Counted from the stretch's first letter, positions 35,476 to 45,040 are shown. The stretch: DNA of 64,000 bases from Ulvibacterium sp. (GCF_028285715.1 NZ_JANQOO010000035.1:744001-808000), one strand, 5' to 3'. The notes: generated by a model from the letters alone, not told the origin. Numbers and translations: made by a program.

Positions 35476-36933
35476 TTATTGAATGGCACGAATAGCTTTT
35501 CCATAATGCAACTCTGATGAGATACTTGCACAGGCAGCTCTATAGGCTTCCTTAGCGGCATCTCCCTTGTCCCGTACTGCAGGAGCATACGCTACCAAGG
35601 CTGCGGATTGATGATGGTCAGAGCCCATACTTTTGGTAGCGGTGAGAATATGTATTAATTGATCGGAGCTAAAACTTTTCTTTGACAACTCTTTGAACAC
35701 CACCCCTTGATGCATATCAGAACTCATCCCCTTTAAAGCCGAAAGTAGCGCCTCCAAATTGCCATCTTCAATGTTCTGTCTTTGAACTGCCTTTTTCAAG
35801 ACCTGGGCCTTGTGATGGTCGGAACTCATAGTTCGATCGGTCAATCGGAATACTTCCGCCAAAGATGTGTCGTCCAGTTTTTTATCCAATAAGGTCGAAA
35901 AAACATTTGCGCTGTGATGATCGGAACTAATACCGGATATGGATTCAAGAAGCGTTCTATAACCACTCTTGGAAAGTCCAGGGGTTTTAAGCGCGGCTTT
36001 TAAAACCTGTTCTTTATGATGGTCGGAATTGATACTTCTTGAAGTATTGATCAGTATGTTGATATTGTCCGTATTAAGGGACCGGTTCTTCAATACCGTT
36101 AATAGTACCTGTGCCTTATGATGGTCGGAACTGATATCTTCGGTAATCGCAAAAAGGGATTTCATCCTAGCTTCGGAAATAGAACCATCGCGAATCGATT
36201 TTTTGAGTACTTCCGCCTTATGGTGATCGGAACTAATTTTACCGGTTGCATTGATATAAGCAGCGCTTGTAGCGTCCGTTGACAAAAACGCCTTTGTTTT
36301 GCGTTTAAGAATTTCGGCCTTGTGATGATCAGAGCTTATATCATTTCCAACCACCTTGAGTATGGCAATTAAATCACCGCTATTTGGGTTTTTGTCCAAT
36401 AAAAGCCTAATGTATTTGGATTTAACATGGTCGCTATGCATATATCCCACTTCTTGGAGTACGGCACCGGTGCCGCCCTTTTCATAGAACCGCTCTACCC
36501 GTTGTTTTGCGCCCAATGTGGACGAACGAACTATTTCCGGAAGTATTTCGGCCAGCCATTTTTTTCCTTCGGATTCGAAGTTTTTCTCGGAGCTGCCCAC
36601 ATAATACTTTTTTATGAGTTTTCCATTGGTGTCGGGTTCCATAAAAATACGCCGCCGATTACCGAATGCCGATTTTTTCACTTCCATATAGCCACCTCTT
36701 GAAATGGCTACGATGTCTTTGTCGTCATCCGATAAGGTAATCTCACCTTCATATTCCAAGGAAAAACTTTTTTTATTACCATTTTTGATGGAAACGGTGG
36801 TTTTTCCTTTGTTCTTGTTTACGTTGACGGAAGTATAATGCTTTTGTGCATGTACCTCTCCGGTATTTATGAAAAAAAGAAGTGCTAAAAATTGTAATAG
36901 CATGCCGAGGAAAATTTTGGATAAATTGATCAT
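35476..36933 (-). CDS. Exported protein of ten 34-residue SDHH repeats
   Basis: 485 residues; not a family I can name. A signal peptide (1-30, ending 'VHAQ') is followed by a ~130-residue beta-rich domain with basic patches ('FGNRRRIFMEP'). From residue ~165 the protein is a regular array of helical repeats, each starting with a (M/I)SSDHHKAxVL-like motif. The S of the SDHH motif falls at 167, 201, 235, 269, 303, 337, 371, 405, 438 and 473, a 34-residue period kept almost exactly over ten units. This resembles a TPR-length alpha-solenoid. The His/Asp clusters would line up along one face and might bind metal; that is inference. It lies 68 bp upstream of the kinase, pseudokinase and regulator operon. 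Confidence 0.8.
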   Translation of the reverse strand: MINLSKIFLGMLLQFLALLFFINTGEVHAQKHYTSVNVNKNKGKTTVSIKNGNKKSFSLEYEGEITLSDDDKDIVAISRGGYMEVKKSAFGNRRRIFMEPDTNGKLIKKYYVGSSEKNFESEGKKWLAEILPEIVRSSTLGAKQRVERFYEKGGTGAVLQEVGYMHSDHVKSKYIRLLLDKNPNSGDLIAILKVVGNDISSDHHKAEILKRKTKAFLSTDATSAAYINATGKISSDHHKAEVLKKSIRDGSISEARMKSLFAITEDISSDHHKAQVLLTVLKNRSLNTDNINILINTSRSINSDHHKEQVLKAALKTPGLSKSGYRTLLESISGISSDHHSANVFSTLLDKKLDDTSLAEVFRLTDRTMSSDHHKAQVLKKAVQRQNIEDGNLEALLSALKGMSSDMHQGVVFKELSKKSFSSDQLIHILTATKSMGSDHHQSAALVAYAPAVRDKGDAAKEAYRAACASISSELHYGKAIRAIQ

Positions 36934-37440
36934 GATTGTTCGTTTTTTGATTGATGATGAATCAAAGATGGGGCAGATTCTTGTTCCGGAAAAATGAAAT
37001 GTAATGAGTTGGACAATCTATGTAGTGAATTGTACGATCAGGGTTTTTCGATTCAAAAAGAGTGAAAATGAAGCTCTAGGTCAGCCCAACCTAGATGTGG
37101 ACTTTATCCTTTCCTTGTTTTTAGTTTCTTTGAAGCGTTTCCACTCAACTTTTAAAAAAAAGGACTACGCAAAACTTTAGGAATGCGCTGTACCGAATTC
37201 AACGCATCCGGATTTTCCCTCAAATAGCATAAAATCATAGAATACATGTAGAGTCTTTAAGGATGAACCCAGAGGATTAGTTTTCTTTAGTGTTTATTTT
37301 TCCAGAAGCCGACTACTTCAATATTTCAAATTCTGGAATCCAAAGCACCGCACAGTGTGGATTTTTAGAAACAAAGCGGGGAAGATTTGTGTCAACATGT
37401 ATTTTTTAATCCATTTACACTGTGCAGTTTAAGATTTTAT
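36934..37440. other. Intergenic region with two inverted repeats
   Basis: About 500 bp without a credible ORF. It contains a 7-bp inverted repeat TCTAGGT/ACCTAGA (37075-37095), and a more striking pair, GCACAGTGT (37350-37358) and ACACTGTGC (37417-37425), with inner GGATT/AATCC also complementary. The latter lies just beyond the stop codon of the LamG-like gene and may form its 3' hairpin. Confidence 0.45.
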
Positions 37441-38553
37441 TTATTTTGTTCTGATTCCAGAAGGATTTGAAAATCTTCCCGTAACCAACCATCCGCCAAA
37501 GTCCTCGGACACAGCCAACAATAATGTGTTTTTTCCCTTTTTAAGGTTTAAGTATACCGCATCGAAAAGACCTACGGTACCCAGATAGCGGTAATCCCTG
37601 GAGCGAAACCTATTGGTTCCCCGGTATACGGGTATTTCATTTAGAATGACCACTACCCTATCGCTATATCCAAATTCAAACAGTTTGATTTGATCTTTGT
37701 CCGATGTAATGGTGATTTTGGCAAAAACGGTGTTTCCGGGATTGTCATCGTACAATTGTACCTGTCTTGATATATTGGCAGCGGTACCTTCCTCTACATT
37801 AATTTTTTTGCCCCAGGTTCGACTATCGATTACTGTTTTAAAGGCTGTTTGGTCCTGAATCAGTTTTTCCTCGAACTTATCAGATATCTCCCATTGCGGT
37901 ACCAAACCCTCAATCGGCTTTCTTTCTATGGGTTTAAAATCAGTGATTTCATGGTTTTCCCTGTCAATGGTGATATTCGCAATATGGAGGGCTTTGGCAC
38001 CTCCACCGGTAAACTGGATTTCCCCTTCCTTTGCTTTATGAAATAATCGCCAAGAAAGATTGGGCTGTTCGCTATGATTCAGGTATACCTGGGCCCTATC
38101 CCCATCTACTACTATTTTTACGTGGGTCCAATCATCATAGGCATAGGTATAGGGAAAGGAATATTTGGGGCCAAAATAAAGCTGCCATGGCGTTATTCCC
38201 TTGGTTGAAGGGATAGCTTGATTGGCATCAGGATTACCTGATTGATGGGGGCGTAAGTAAAAGTGTTCCGAATCAGAATCGTTTATCCTAAAATATACCC
38301 CTGGAAATGCAGGTGCATCCTTTAAAAAAATATCATACTCGATAGTTCCGTTCAAAAAGGAGACATCCTTTAAGATCATGGACCCTTCTTTAAGATATAT
38401 GGCTTCCTGTCCTTTAAAGTTCTCGAGTACATAAGATTTCGCATTGATATCCCAATGAAGGGTATCCAAGGGAATTGTTTTTTGGGATAACCCAAGATTA
38501 ATCGTAAATAACACTAAACCGATATTAAATAGCCTATTCATCATTGCATTCAT
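37441..38553 (-). CDS. Exported LamG/jelly-roll protein of unknown function
   Basis: 370 residues from the ATG at 38553, where a signal peptide begins (MNAMMNRLFNIGLVLFTINLGLSQ); sixteen further in-frame codons upstream are unlikely. The first ~190 mature residues look like a concanavalin/LamG-type jelly roll ('NGTIEYDIFLKDAPAFPGVYFRIND', 'DDWTHVKIVVDGDRAQVYLNHSEQP'). The second half resembles a galactose-binding-like beta sandwich ('RDYRYLGTVGLFDAVYLNLKKGKNTLLLAVSEDFGGW'). No catalytic residues can be assigned. It is divergent from the membrane HTH protein at 38673, whose own outer part also looks jelly-roll-like. Confidence 0.7.
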   Translation of the reverse strand: MNAMMNRLFNIGLVLFTINLGLSQKTIPLDTLHWDINAKSYVLENFKGQEAIYLKEGSMILKDVSFLNGTIEYDIFLKDAPAFPGVYFRINDSDSEHFYLRPHQSGNPDANQAIPSTKGITPWQLYFGPKYSFPYTYAYDDWTHVKIVVDGDRAQVYLNHSEQPNLSWRLFHKAKEGEIQFTGGGAKALHIANITIDRENHEITDFKPIERKPIEGLVPQWEISDKFEEKLIQDQTAFKTVIDSRTWGKKINVEEGTAANISRQVQLYDDNPGNTVFAKITITSDKDQIKLFEFGYSDRVVVILNEIPVYRGTNRFRSRDYRYLGTVGLFDAVYLNLKKGKNTLLLAVSEDFGGWLVTGRFSNPSGIRTK

Positions 38554-38672
38554 ATTTTGATTTCTCGAAATTCCAAAACCCGGCCCATGTGGGAAAAACA
38601 AATTGGTTCAAGTTGGTTCATTCCTATTCAGATCTTATTTTTTTATGACCTTTGTAGCATATGCCATAGCAA

Positions 38673-39926
38673 ATGTTTCCAGAATACCAATTGATACAGC
38701 GATGTTTACGACGGATTGAGGATAATCTAGGTTGGGGCGCCTCTAGTGAGTGGCATAATGATATGTTCACCGAGCTAAGTGAACAAATTCAAAAACACAC
38801 ACAGGTTTTGTTAAGTCCAACAACCTTAAAGCGTGTATGGGGCAGGGTGAATTATCAAAGTGCCCCAAGTATTACCACCTTGAATACGCTGGCCCAATTT
38901 GCCGGTTTCCATAATTGGAGGGATTTTAAAAATGCGACGACAGCGAAAAAGCCTTCCTGGTTTTCCCAAAAAGTGAGCCCCAATTTAGGAATTATCATGT
39001 TAGGTGCATCCATTATGACCCTTGCCTTTATTTCATTGTATTCCTTAAAAGGTTCTAAAGACGGTGTGGATACTATCGATATTTCAAAAATAGGATTCAC
39101 CAGCCGACCTATCACGAGTGGTCTGCCTAATTCAGTGGTTTTTGACCTAGATCTTAATGGTATCCAATCGGATAGTATCCATATACAGCAATATTGGGAT
39201 CCCACAAAAACCATACGGTTAAGACCAGGACAAAAACAGGCCACAGGGCAGTATTATTTCCCAGGGTATTTCCGAGCCAAACTTTTGGTAGATGGCACAG
39301 TTCTTAAACAACATGATCTTTTTATCAAAACTGAGGGTTGGTTGGGGACTTTAGATTACACCCCAATTCCTAAATATATCCCCGAAGACAGTATACGAAA
39401 AGGTTCACTTTCCTTTTCTCCATCCATATTGGAGGAAATAGCATCAAGCGAACGGCATTTTTCCACTACATTTCATAGGGTAAATGATTTTACCCCGATT
39501 TCCGGGGATAATTTTGTGCTTACCACCTCTATGAGAAATACCTATCGGGAGAAGTGGGCCGTTTGCCAAAATGCTTCCATTATTGTTTTAGGAACAAAGA
39601 GCGCCATAATCGTTGAATTCTCCATTCCCGGTTGTGTGTCCGAAATTGGGGTAATGATGAGCGATGTGTATGTCGGTGGAAAAGAACATGATCTATCCGG
39701 CCTAGGTGTAGATCTGTCCGTCACCCGGGATTTTAAAATTGTAGTAAGGAATAAAAGGCTGAGGGTTTTCTTGGGAGACGAACAATTGTTTACCGGGGAA
39801 TACAATGAATCCATGGGGACCATTGCAGGTATTCGATATCGATTTTTGGGAGCCGGCGCCGTGTCCTATACCAAACTTACCGACTTGTCCGGCAATACGG
39901 TGGCCCTTGAAGATGATTTCGAATAA
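38673..39926 (+). CDS. Single-pass membrane protein with N-terminal HTH-like domain and outer jelly-roll domain
   Basis: 417 residues. Residues ~1-95 are soluble and helical with an HTH-like pattern ('LSEQIQKHTQVLLSPTTLKRVWGRV... TTLNTLAQFAGFHNWRDF') recalling repressor folds. One transmembrane helix lies at ~103-125 ('LGIIMLGASIMTLAFISLYSL'). The remaining ~290 residues are predicted outside the cytoplasm, with jelly-roll-like strands near the end ('DFKIVVRNKRLRVFLGDEQLF... GIRYRFLGAGAVSYTKL'). This layout suggests a one-component membrane regulator that senses an extracytoplasmic ligand. The start codons of this and the divergent LamG-like gene are 119 bp apart, pointing to a regulator-target pair. 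Confidence 0.65.
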   Translation: MFPEYQLIQRCLRRIEDNLGWGASSEWHNDMFTELSEQIQKHTQVLLSPTTLKRVWGRVNYQSAPSITTLNTLAQFAGFHNWRDFKNATTAKKPSWFSQKVSPNLGIIMLGASIMTLAFISLYSLKGSKDGVDTIDISKIGFTSRPITSGLPNSVVFDLDLNGIQSDSIHIQQYWDPTKTIRLRPGQKQATGQYYFPGYFRAKLLVDGTVLKQHDLFIKTEGWLGTLDYTPIPKYIPEDSIRKGSLSFSPSILEEIASSERHFSTTFHRVNDFTPISGDNFVLTTSMRNTYREKWAVCQNASIIVLGTKSAIIVEFSIPGCVSEIGVMMSDVYVGGKEHDLSGLGVDLSVTRDFKIVVRNKRLRVFLGDEQLFTGEYNESMGTIAGIRYRFLGAGAVSYTKLTDLSGNTVALEDDFE

Positions 39927-39950
39927 ATCCATTTGATTCTCCTGGATAAC

Positions 39951-41069
39951 TTAGATTTGATTCTTCCACCACTTCGGTGAGCTATTCAAATGCTCGAGGA
40001 AAATGGATTCGCCAATTTCTGGAGTCACCAAATTGACATTGAGCTCTTTTGCTTTTTTGACTACTCGCTCTACGGGATCCGTCCAATCGTGTAAGGCCAA
40101 TTTAAAAGCACCCCAGTGGATGGGCATTAGCAATTTGGCATTAAGGTCTAAACCCACTTGGGCCGTTTCTTCGGGAAACATATGGATGTCCGGCCACATT
40201 TTATTGTACTGGCCACATTCTACCATGGCAAAATCAAATGGTCCAAAGGTGTCCCCAATCTCTTTGAAATGTGGTCCATAACCACTATCACCACTAAAAA
40301 AAATAGATTTGGAATGGGATTGGATTACCCATGAACTCCATAACGTACTCTGTCGGTTGTTGAATTTTCGACCCGAAAAATGTTGTGCCGGGGTACAGGT
40401 AAAGGTCAGTCCCTTAAACTTTACATCCTGCCACCAATCCAGTTCGGAAATTCGCTCTTTTTCTATACCCCAGGTCTCAAGATGAACCCCTACTCCTAAA
40501 GGCATATAAAACATTCCTACCTTATCTTTTAGTCCTTTTATGGATTTGTAATCCAAATGGTCATAATGGTCATGGGAAATGAGCACTGCATCTATTTTGG
40601 GCAGTTTTTCGATTTCAATGGGCATTTCCGAGTTAAATCGATTCGCCCCCAACAAATCGTGGGGCGCAGCTACTTTTCCGAACATAGGATCGATTAAAAG
40701 AGTCTTATTGTCGATTTGTAATAAAAATGCTGAATGCCCAAACCAAATTAGACGTGTACCATCCTTAAAATCCGCGACATCAACAGAATCTACTTTATGT
40801 ACGGAGATATCCTCTTGCGGGCTACCATTCGGAACCTTGGTAAAGAAAAACTTTCGCGCTAATTTAAGCGTTTCCGTAAAACTCAAATCCTCCGGGACGT
40901 CCTTTTTGTTTACAAACTGCCCATTTTTGAAATTCTTTGATTTTTCATATTGTTTTTTGAGGGATGCCGATACGTCTCCCCCAAAGGCTGGATAGAATTT
41001 GACAAAGGCTAGATAGCCAAGAATTGCAGTTAAAATTAAAGTCCCTAGGAATAGTAACATTCTTTTCAA
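39951..41069 (-). CDS. MBL-fold hydrolase of the NAPE-PLD/UlaG-like type
   Basis: 372 residues with an N-terminal membrane anchor or signal (~4-22). The metallo-beta-lactamase fold shows 'IWFGHSAFLLQIDNKTLLIDPMFG', the metal motif 'ISHDHYDHLD', 'TPAQHFSGR', 'FFSGDSGYGPHF' and 'PIHWGAF'. This order, with W in the last motif and 'MWPDIHMFPEE', is typical of the N-acyl-phosphatidylethanolamine phospholipase D-like group. The substrate in bacteria is uncertain. It follows an AraC gene by 79 bp on the same strand. Confidence 0.85.
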   Translation of the reverse strand: MKRMLLFLGTLILTAILGYLAFVKFYPAFGGDVSASLKKQYEKSKNFKNGQFVNKKDVPEDLSFTETLKLARKFFFTKVPNGSPQEDISVHKVDSVDVADFKDGTRLIWFGHSAFLLQIDNKTLLIDPMFGKVAAPHDLLGANRFNSEMPIEIEKLPKIDAVLISHDHYDHLDYKSIKGLKDKVGMFYMPLGVGVHLETWGIEKERISELDWWQDVKFKGLTFTCTPAQHFSGRKFNNRQSTLWSSWVIQSHSKSIFFSGDSGYGPHFKEIGDTFGPFDFAMVECGQYNKMWPDIHMFPEETAQVGLDLNAKLLMPIHWGAFKLALHDWTDPVERVVKKAKELNVNLVTPEIGESIFLEHLNSSPKWWKNQI

Positions 41070-41148
41070 GTGTTTAAATAATGTTTTCAGTGGTGCAATA
41101 TTTTATGTTTTTTAATACATGGCGCTTTTGACTGCGATGCCGTATTGA

Positions 41149-42057
41149 TCAGTTCAAGGTTCTATATTTTGCCGGACTCATGCCCGTTTTCTTTTTGAAC
41201 AGCTTACTAAAGTGCTGGGGATAATCGAACCCTAGGTCAAAGGCAATTTCACTAATAGATTCGGTAGTCCCCAATAGTTTGTTTTTGGCCCGGTTGATGA
41301 CATAGGAGTGGATATGATCCTTAGCCGTTTTGCCCGTTTCCTTTTTTAACAGGTCGCCTAAATAATTAGGGGACATATGCAACTGCATTCCACAGTACTG
41401 TACCGTAGGGAGGCCCAATTCAACCGGTTTTTCGCTGTTAAAATAGTCCTTTAAAAGATGATCAAAATTGGAAATTAGGTCTTGATTCAGATTTGCGCGC
41501 ACATAGAATTGACGATCGTAGTATCTAGTACAATAATCAAGCAGCAAATTAATATTGGAGACAATTAATTTCTGACTGTGTTTATCGATATTTTGATTGT
41601 ACTCCATGTCAATTTTTCGTACCAAATCCGTTAAGGTCGATTTTTCATCTTCCGATAAGTGTAGTGCTTCATGGACGTTGTACGAAAAATAGGAATAGGA
41701 ATCCATTTGTTTGCCAAGCTCGGATCTTCGGATTAGGTCCGGATGGAACAGAAGCATCCAGCCTTTGGCATCATCCTCAATCTCCTTGGATTCTGTAAAT
41801 AGGACCTGATCCGGTTTGCTAAAAATCATTGTGCCGTTGGTAAAATCATAGGAATTCCTTCCATAACCCATTGAGCCCGAGACGCCGTCCTTTAAGGATA
41901 CCATATACAACTCCAACATAAATCGTACGTCCCCAAAATCCGTGTCCAGGGGAAGGTCCTTAATATTGATTAGGGAAACCAATGGATGTTTCGGGGGTTG
42001 CAGACCCAACAATTGATGGGCCTGGCTGATGGAGCTAATGGTAATGATTTTGTTCAT
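41149..42057 (-). CDS. AraC-family transcriptional regulator
   Basis: 302 residues from the ATG at 42057; the frame extends to a TTG at 42087, but ATG is preferred. It has a cupin-like N-domain, then the C-terminal HTH pair 'LGLPTVQYCGMQLHMSPNYLGDLLKKETGKTAKDHI' and 'ISEIAFDLGFDYPQHFSKLFKKKTGMSPAKYR'. It lies 51 bp downstream of an SDR gene on the same strand; AraC-SDR pairs of this kind are frequent in Bacteroidota and often self-contained. Confidence 0.9.
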   Translation of the reverse strand: MNKIITISSISQAHQLLGLQPPKHPLVSLINIKDLPLDTDFGDVRFMLELYMVSLKDGVSGSMGYGRNSYDFTNGTMIFSKPDQVLFTESKEIEDDAKGWMLLFHPDLIRRSELGKQMDSYSYFSYNVHEALHLSEDEKSTLTDLVRKIDMEYNQNIDKHSQKLIVSNINLLLDYCTRYYDRQFYVRANLNQDLISNFDHLLKDYFNSEKPVELGLPTVQYCGMQLHMSPNYLGDLLKKETGKTAKDHIHSYVINRAKNKLLGTTESISEIAFDLGFDYPQHFSKLFKKKTGMSPAKYRTLN

Positions 42058-42108
42058 TGGCTTAAAATTAGAGATTTTTATTGGCAAAAATATAGCCAGA
42101 CTCCCCTC

Positions 42109-42927
42109 CTATTTTATTTGGCTTAGAACTACCTTGTCAAAAATTCTATCACCGAGATATGTCCGTATCCAAACCATCGGTTTTGCAAATTTTCCAGCTC
42201 TATATCGTGTTTTTGGCCTTTTGGCCCGAATGGCCCTAGAGACCAAAGCGGTAATTACGGAAGGTGACGAGCCGTCTCCTTTTTCATACATATCCATAGT
42301 GGCCTTGGCCAATTTGTTGCTCATGGTCTCGTATGGAGTGCTTTGAGCACGTTCCATCATGGGTTGATACATTACGTCGCCGAATTCTGTATTGATAGCA
42401 CCCGGTTCTATAATTACCACATTGATGTTGAATTGGGCCAGTTCCAGACGGAGACAATCGCTCCAGCCTTCCAAGGCATGTTTAGTGGCATGATACCAAG
42501 CGCCCAAGGGGGTATACATTTTTCCGCCCATGGAGGAAGTGTTGATGATAAGCCCACTTTTTTGCTTCCGCATAAAGGGCAATACTTCCTTTGTAATACC
42601 AGCCAATCCAAATAAGTTTACATCAAATTGCCTTTTTGCATCCTCTAGGGAAACGGTTTCTACGGCACCATATACGGCATACCCTGCATTGTTGAACAGA
42701 ACATCTATCCTACCTGCATTTTTGATAATTTGGGCCACTGCCTCTTTTACCTGTGTTCTGTCGGTTATATCCATTTGAATGGCCCGGCCACCGGCATTTT
42801 CAATATCCTTCATGGGTTCCATACGTCGTGCCGCCCCGTAGACCAAATGTCCTTCTTTAATTAAATGTAATGCGGCATCTTTGCCTATCCCTGAAGACGC
42901 TCCGGTTATTAGAATTACTTTTTTCAT
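42109..42927 (-). CDS. Short-chain dehydrogenase/reductase
   Basis: 272 residues from the ATG at 42927 (a GTG sits one codon upstream). The cofactor motif is 'LITGASSGIGKDAA', followed by 'LVYGAARRMEPM', where the Arg residues after the second strand suggest NADP preference. 'LFNNAGYAVYG' (NNAG) and the active-site 'YHATKHALEGW' (Tyr-x3-Lys) are present. It belongs to the classical SDRs; the substrate is unknown. It is probably co-transcribed with the AraC gene 51 bp downstream. Confidence 0.92.
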   Translation of the reverse strand: MKKVILITGASSGIGKDAALHLIKEGHLVYGAARRMEPMKDIENAGGRAIQMDITDRTQVKEAVAQIIKNAGRIDVLFNNAGYAVYGAVETVSLEDAKRQFDVNLFGLAGITKEVLPFMRKQKSGLIINTSSMGGKMYTPLGAWYHATKHALEGWSDCLRLELAQFNINVVIIEPGAINTEFGDVMYQPMMERAQSTPYETMSNKLAKATMDMYEKGDGSSPSVITALVSRAIRAKRPKTRYRAGKFAKPMVWIRTYLGDRIFDKVVLSQIK

Positions 42928-43315
42928 CACTTTCGGTTTTATTCCCTTTGGATTGTGATGTCAAAAGTAAGAATGCGGGTATATCAAAAATGAAACATTT
43001 TACAGAATGGCGTATACATTTTACGGATTCTGAAATACGGAATACTGTATTATGGATGGAGAAGGGACTAGGCCTTGGATTTAAAGCTTTTTATCAAAGT
43101 TATCCGGCGTATAGCATTATCTCCCTGATACCATTTTAAACCCTTTTGAAACCTATACACCATTGCCTTTCAAAATGTAAAGGCCAAAAGCAGTATAAAA
43201 AGTTTTGAAAACTCAAAAGAAATACTACCCCATAATTATCGGAAAGAAGCGTCATTCACTCTATGGACTTACACCCATTGAAACACATTACCGCTCTGGA
43301 ACAAACAAAAGATCG
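42928..43315. other. Intergenic region, no supported gene
   Basis: About 390 bp between the SDR start and the DUF4251 stop, both on the minus strand. A 49-codon plus-strand ORF beginning at 42990 (MKHFTEWRIHF...) has no recognisable features and no plausible ribosome site, so it is not called. No convincing promoter or hairpin was found. Confidence 0.4.
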
Positions 43316-43864
43316 TTATTCTGCGATGGCAGCGATATCACCACTATAGCGAATTTGAAATCGCTGGGAACTGTTTACGTTTATACTGCCCGTTAAATTC
43401 CGAAATAATTTCAGATTTACATTATAGTTTTCCATCTTATCATTTATTTCAAAACTTACATCATAACTATTATCTTTCCCATCTTTGGTTATTTCAAAAT
43501 CCTTCGGAATCCCATTAAATTTTATGGCCGTATTGGTGTTATTATAACCTCCTCCCATTTGCCGCTCCCCATAATATGGCAAATAGGCGGAAACACTATC
43601 CCCAAGAACCCTCAAGTAATTGGGATTCCCTATAAGCGTAATACGGCTGCCAGCACTTCCTGGAGGGAAAAGTCCAGCATTGCCAATGCTGTTTATGCTA
43701 TTGGTCATCATGGGCATGGCCCATTCAGAAACGATTTCAAAGGATTTTTGGTCCACCATCTCATCTAGTTTCTTGCTTTCTACGGTGGGCTCCATAGTTT
43801 TTGACGAGCTTCCACACGCCCATATCATAAGAAGAAAAAGACCAATTCCTATTTTAAGTTTCAT
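43316..43864 (-). CDS. DUF4251 lipoprotein
   Basis: 182 residues. The signal ends in a lipobox-like 'IWACGSSSK' (Cys17). The DUF4251 core is 'FEIVSEWAMPMM... RITLIGNPNYLRVLGDSVSAYLPYYGERQMGGGYNN', followed by 'DVSFEINDKMENYNVNLKLF' and 'SSQRFQIRYSGDI'. The family is restricted largely to Bacteroidota and has no known function. A paralogue lacking the lipobox Cys lies at 60158-60649. Confidence 0.85.
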   Translation of the reverse strand: MKLKIGIGLFLLMIWACGSSSKTMEPTVESKKLDEMVDQKSFEIVSEWAMPMMTNSINSIGNAGLFPPGSAGSRITLIGNPNYLRVLGDSVSAYLPYYGERQMGGGYNNTNTAIKFNGIPKDFEITKDGKDNSYDVSFEINDKMENYNVNLKLFRNLTGSINVNSSQRFQIRYSGDIAAIAE

Positions 43865-43973
43865 GATTTATGTATTTGAAATGTTCTACTTAAGATACTA
43901 ACAATCCGGGATATCCAATTCTAAAGTTTTCTTAAAATCTTTGAATATGATAGATGGGTAAATGGATTTTGGG

Positions 43974-44897
43974 TCAGCCTTTTCTAAAAAAATTAGGGCT
44001 CCTTACTTTCTGTTTGCTGGTATTGATGAAATAAACGCCGGTTAGCAGAACAACTGCGGCAATCATGGATTGAATCGTAATTCGTTCATCCAAAATATAC
44101 CATCCCAAAATCAGTGCCACGATTGGATTTACATAGGTATTGGTAGCCACCTTCTCCGGAGAAACCACTTTGAGCAAATAATTAAAGGAAGTAAAGGCAA
44201 TGATACTCCCAAATAGTATCAACAAAATCATGGCCAATTGAACCTGGGTTCCCCAATTCAATGGCGATGTCCAGGTTTCCCCAAAAACCAAGCTTATTAC
44301 AGCCAATAGTAACCCCCCCGTAAACATCTGATATCCCGTGTTCACAAAGAAATTGGAAGGCAATTCCGCTTTGCCCACAAAAAGGCTGCCATAGGCCCAG
44401 GACAGCATCGCCGCGAAAATCATGCAAATACCCAAAAGGGAATGCTCCTTTTGAATGATAGTTTTTTGGCTTACCAACAAGTATATGCCGATGATGCCCA
44501 GAACAACCCCTACCAAGGACATGGGTTTAATTTTTTTCCCTTGAAGTAGCCACATCATCAATAAAATTACCAAAGGCTGTGCAGATATTTCCAGGGCAGC
44601 AAACCCACTATCCACATATTTTAAGGCCCAAACTACTGTTCCATTTCCGAAACTAAGAAACAGGAAACCGGCAATGGTCACGTTCTTTAGTTGCCTTTTG
44701 GTAATGCGCAAGGAGATACCCATGGATTTGGCTATGATAAATACCAGTATTCCCGCTAGGGTAAACCGTACGGAAGCAAGCATAAATGGCGGTAATTCCG
44801 CAACGGCCATTTTATTGAGCAAATAGGTGGAACCCCAAATGACATATATCGAAAAGAAGGACAAAAGGATTAGGGTAGTTTGTCTGGACTGGGCCAT
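43974..44897 (-). CDS. DMT-family (EamA) transporter
   Basis: 307 residues from the ATG at 44897 (17 more in-frame codons upstream are less likely since they precede the first helix with a polar stretch). Ten transmembrane helices form two EamA repeats: 'FSIYVIWGSTYLLNKMAV' opens the first, and 'AMLSWAYGSLFVGKAELPS' the second. 'VSPEKVATNTYVNPIVALILGW' is the characteristic segment near the eighth or ninth helix. Such proteins export amino acids or other small metabolites. It lies about 240 bp from the RiPP precursor ORF on the opposite strand; no functional link is implied. Confidence 0.9.
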   Translation of the reverse strand: MAQSRQTTLILLSFFSIYVIWGSTYLLNKMAVAELPPFMLASVRFTLAGILVFIIAKSMGISLRITKRQLKNVTIAGFLFLSFGNGTVVWALKYVDSGFAALEISAQPLVILLMMWLLQGKKIKPMSLVGVVLGIIGIYLLVSQKTIIQKEHSLLGICMIFAAMLSWAYGSLFVGKAELPSNFFVNTGYQMFTGGLLLAVISLVFGETWTSPLNWGTQVQLAMILLILFGSIIAFTSFNYLLKVVSPEKVATNTYVNPIVALILGWYILDERITIQSMIAAVVLLTGVYFINTSKQKVRSPNFFRKG

Positions 44898-45040
44898 AAG
44901 AACACAGCTATAGTCTAATTCTGTACAATAGTACGGATTACTTTTCAATTACTACCGCTGTAAGGACCAAATGAGAATGGATTTCTATAATTTCCTAAGA
45001 GCCCGCAGGAAACTGTTAAAATAAGTAATTACTTAATATA

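Noticed and set aside
35476-36450. Repeating DNA resembling a CRISPR-like or tandem-repeat array
   Set aside because: The period of 102 bp equals 34 codons, and the repeats are coding (SDHH protein repeats) with diverged third positions; not a CRISPR array.
42990-43139. 49-codon plus-strand ORF (MKHFTEWRIHF...)
   Set aside because: No leader, motif, promoter or ribosome site; composition like intergenic DNA.
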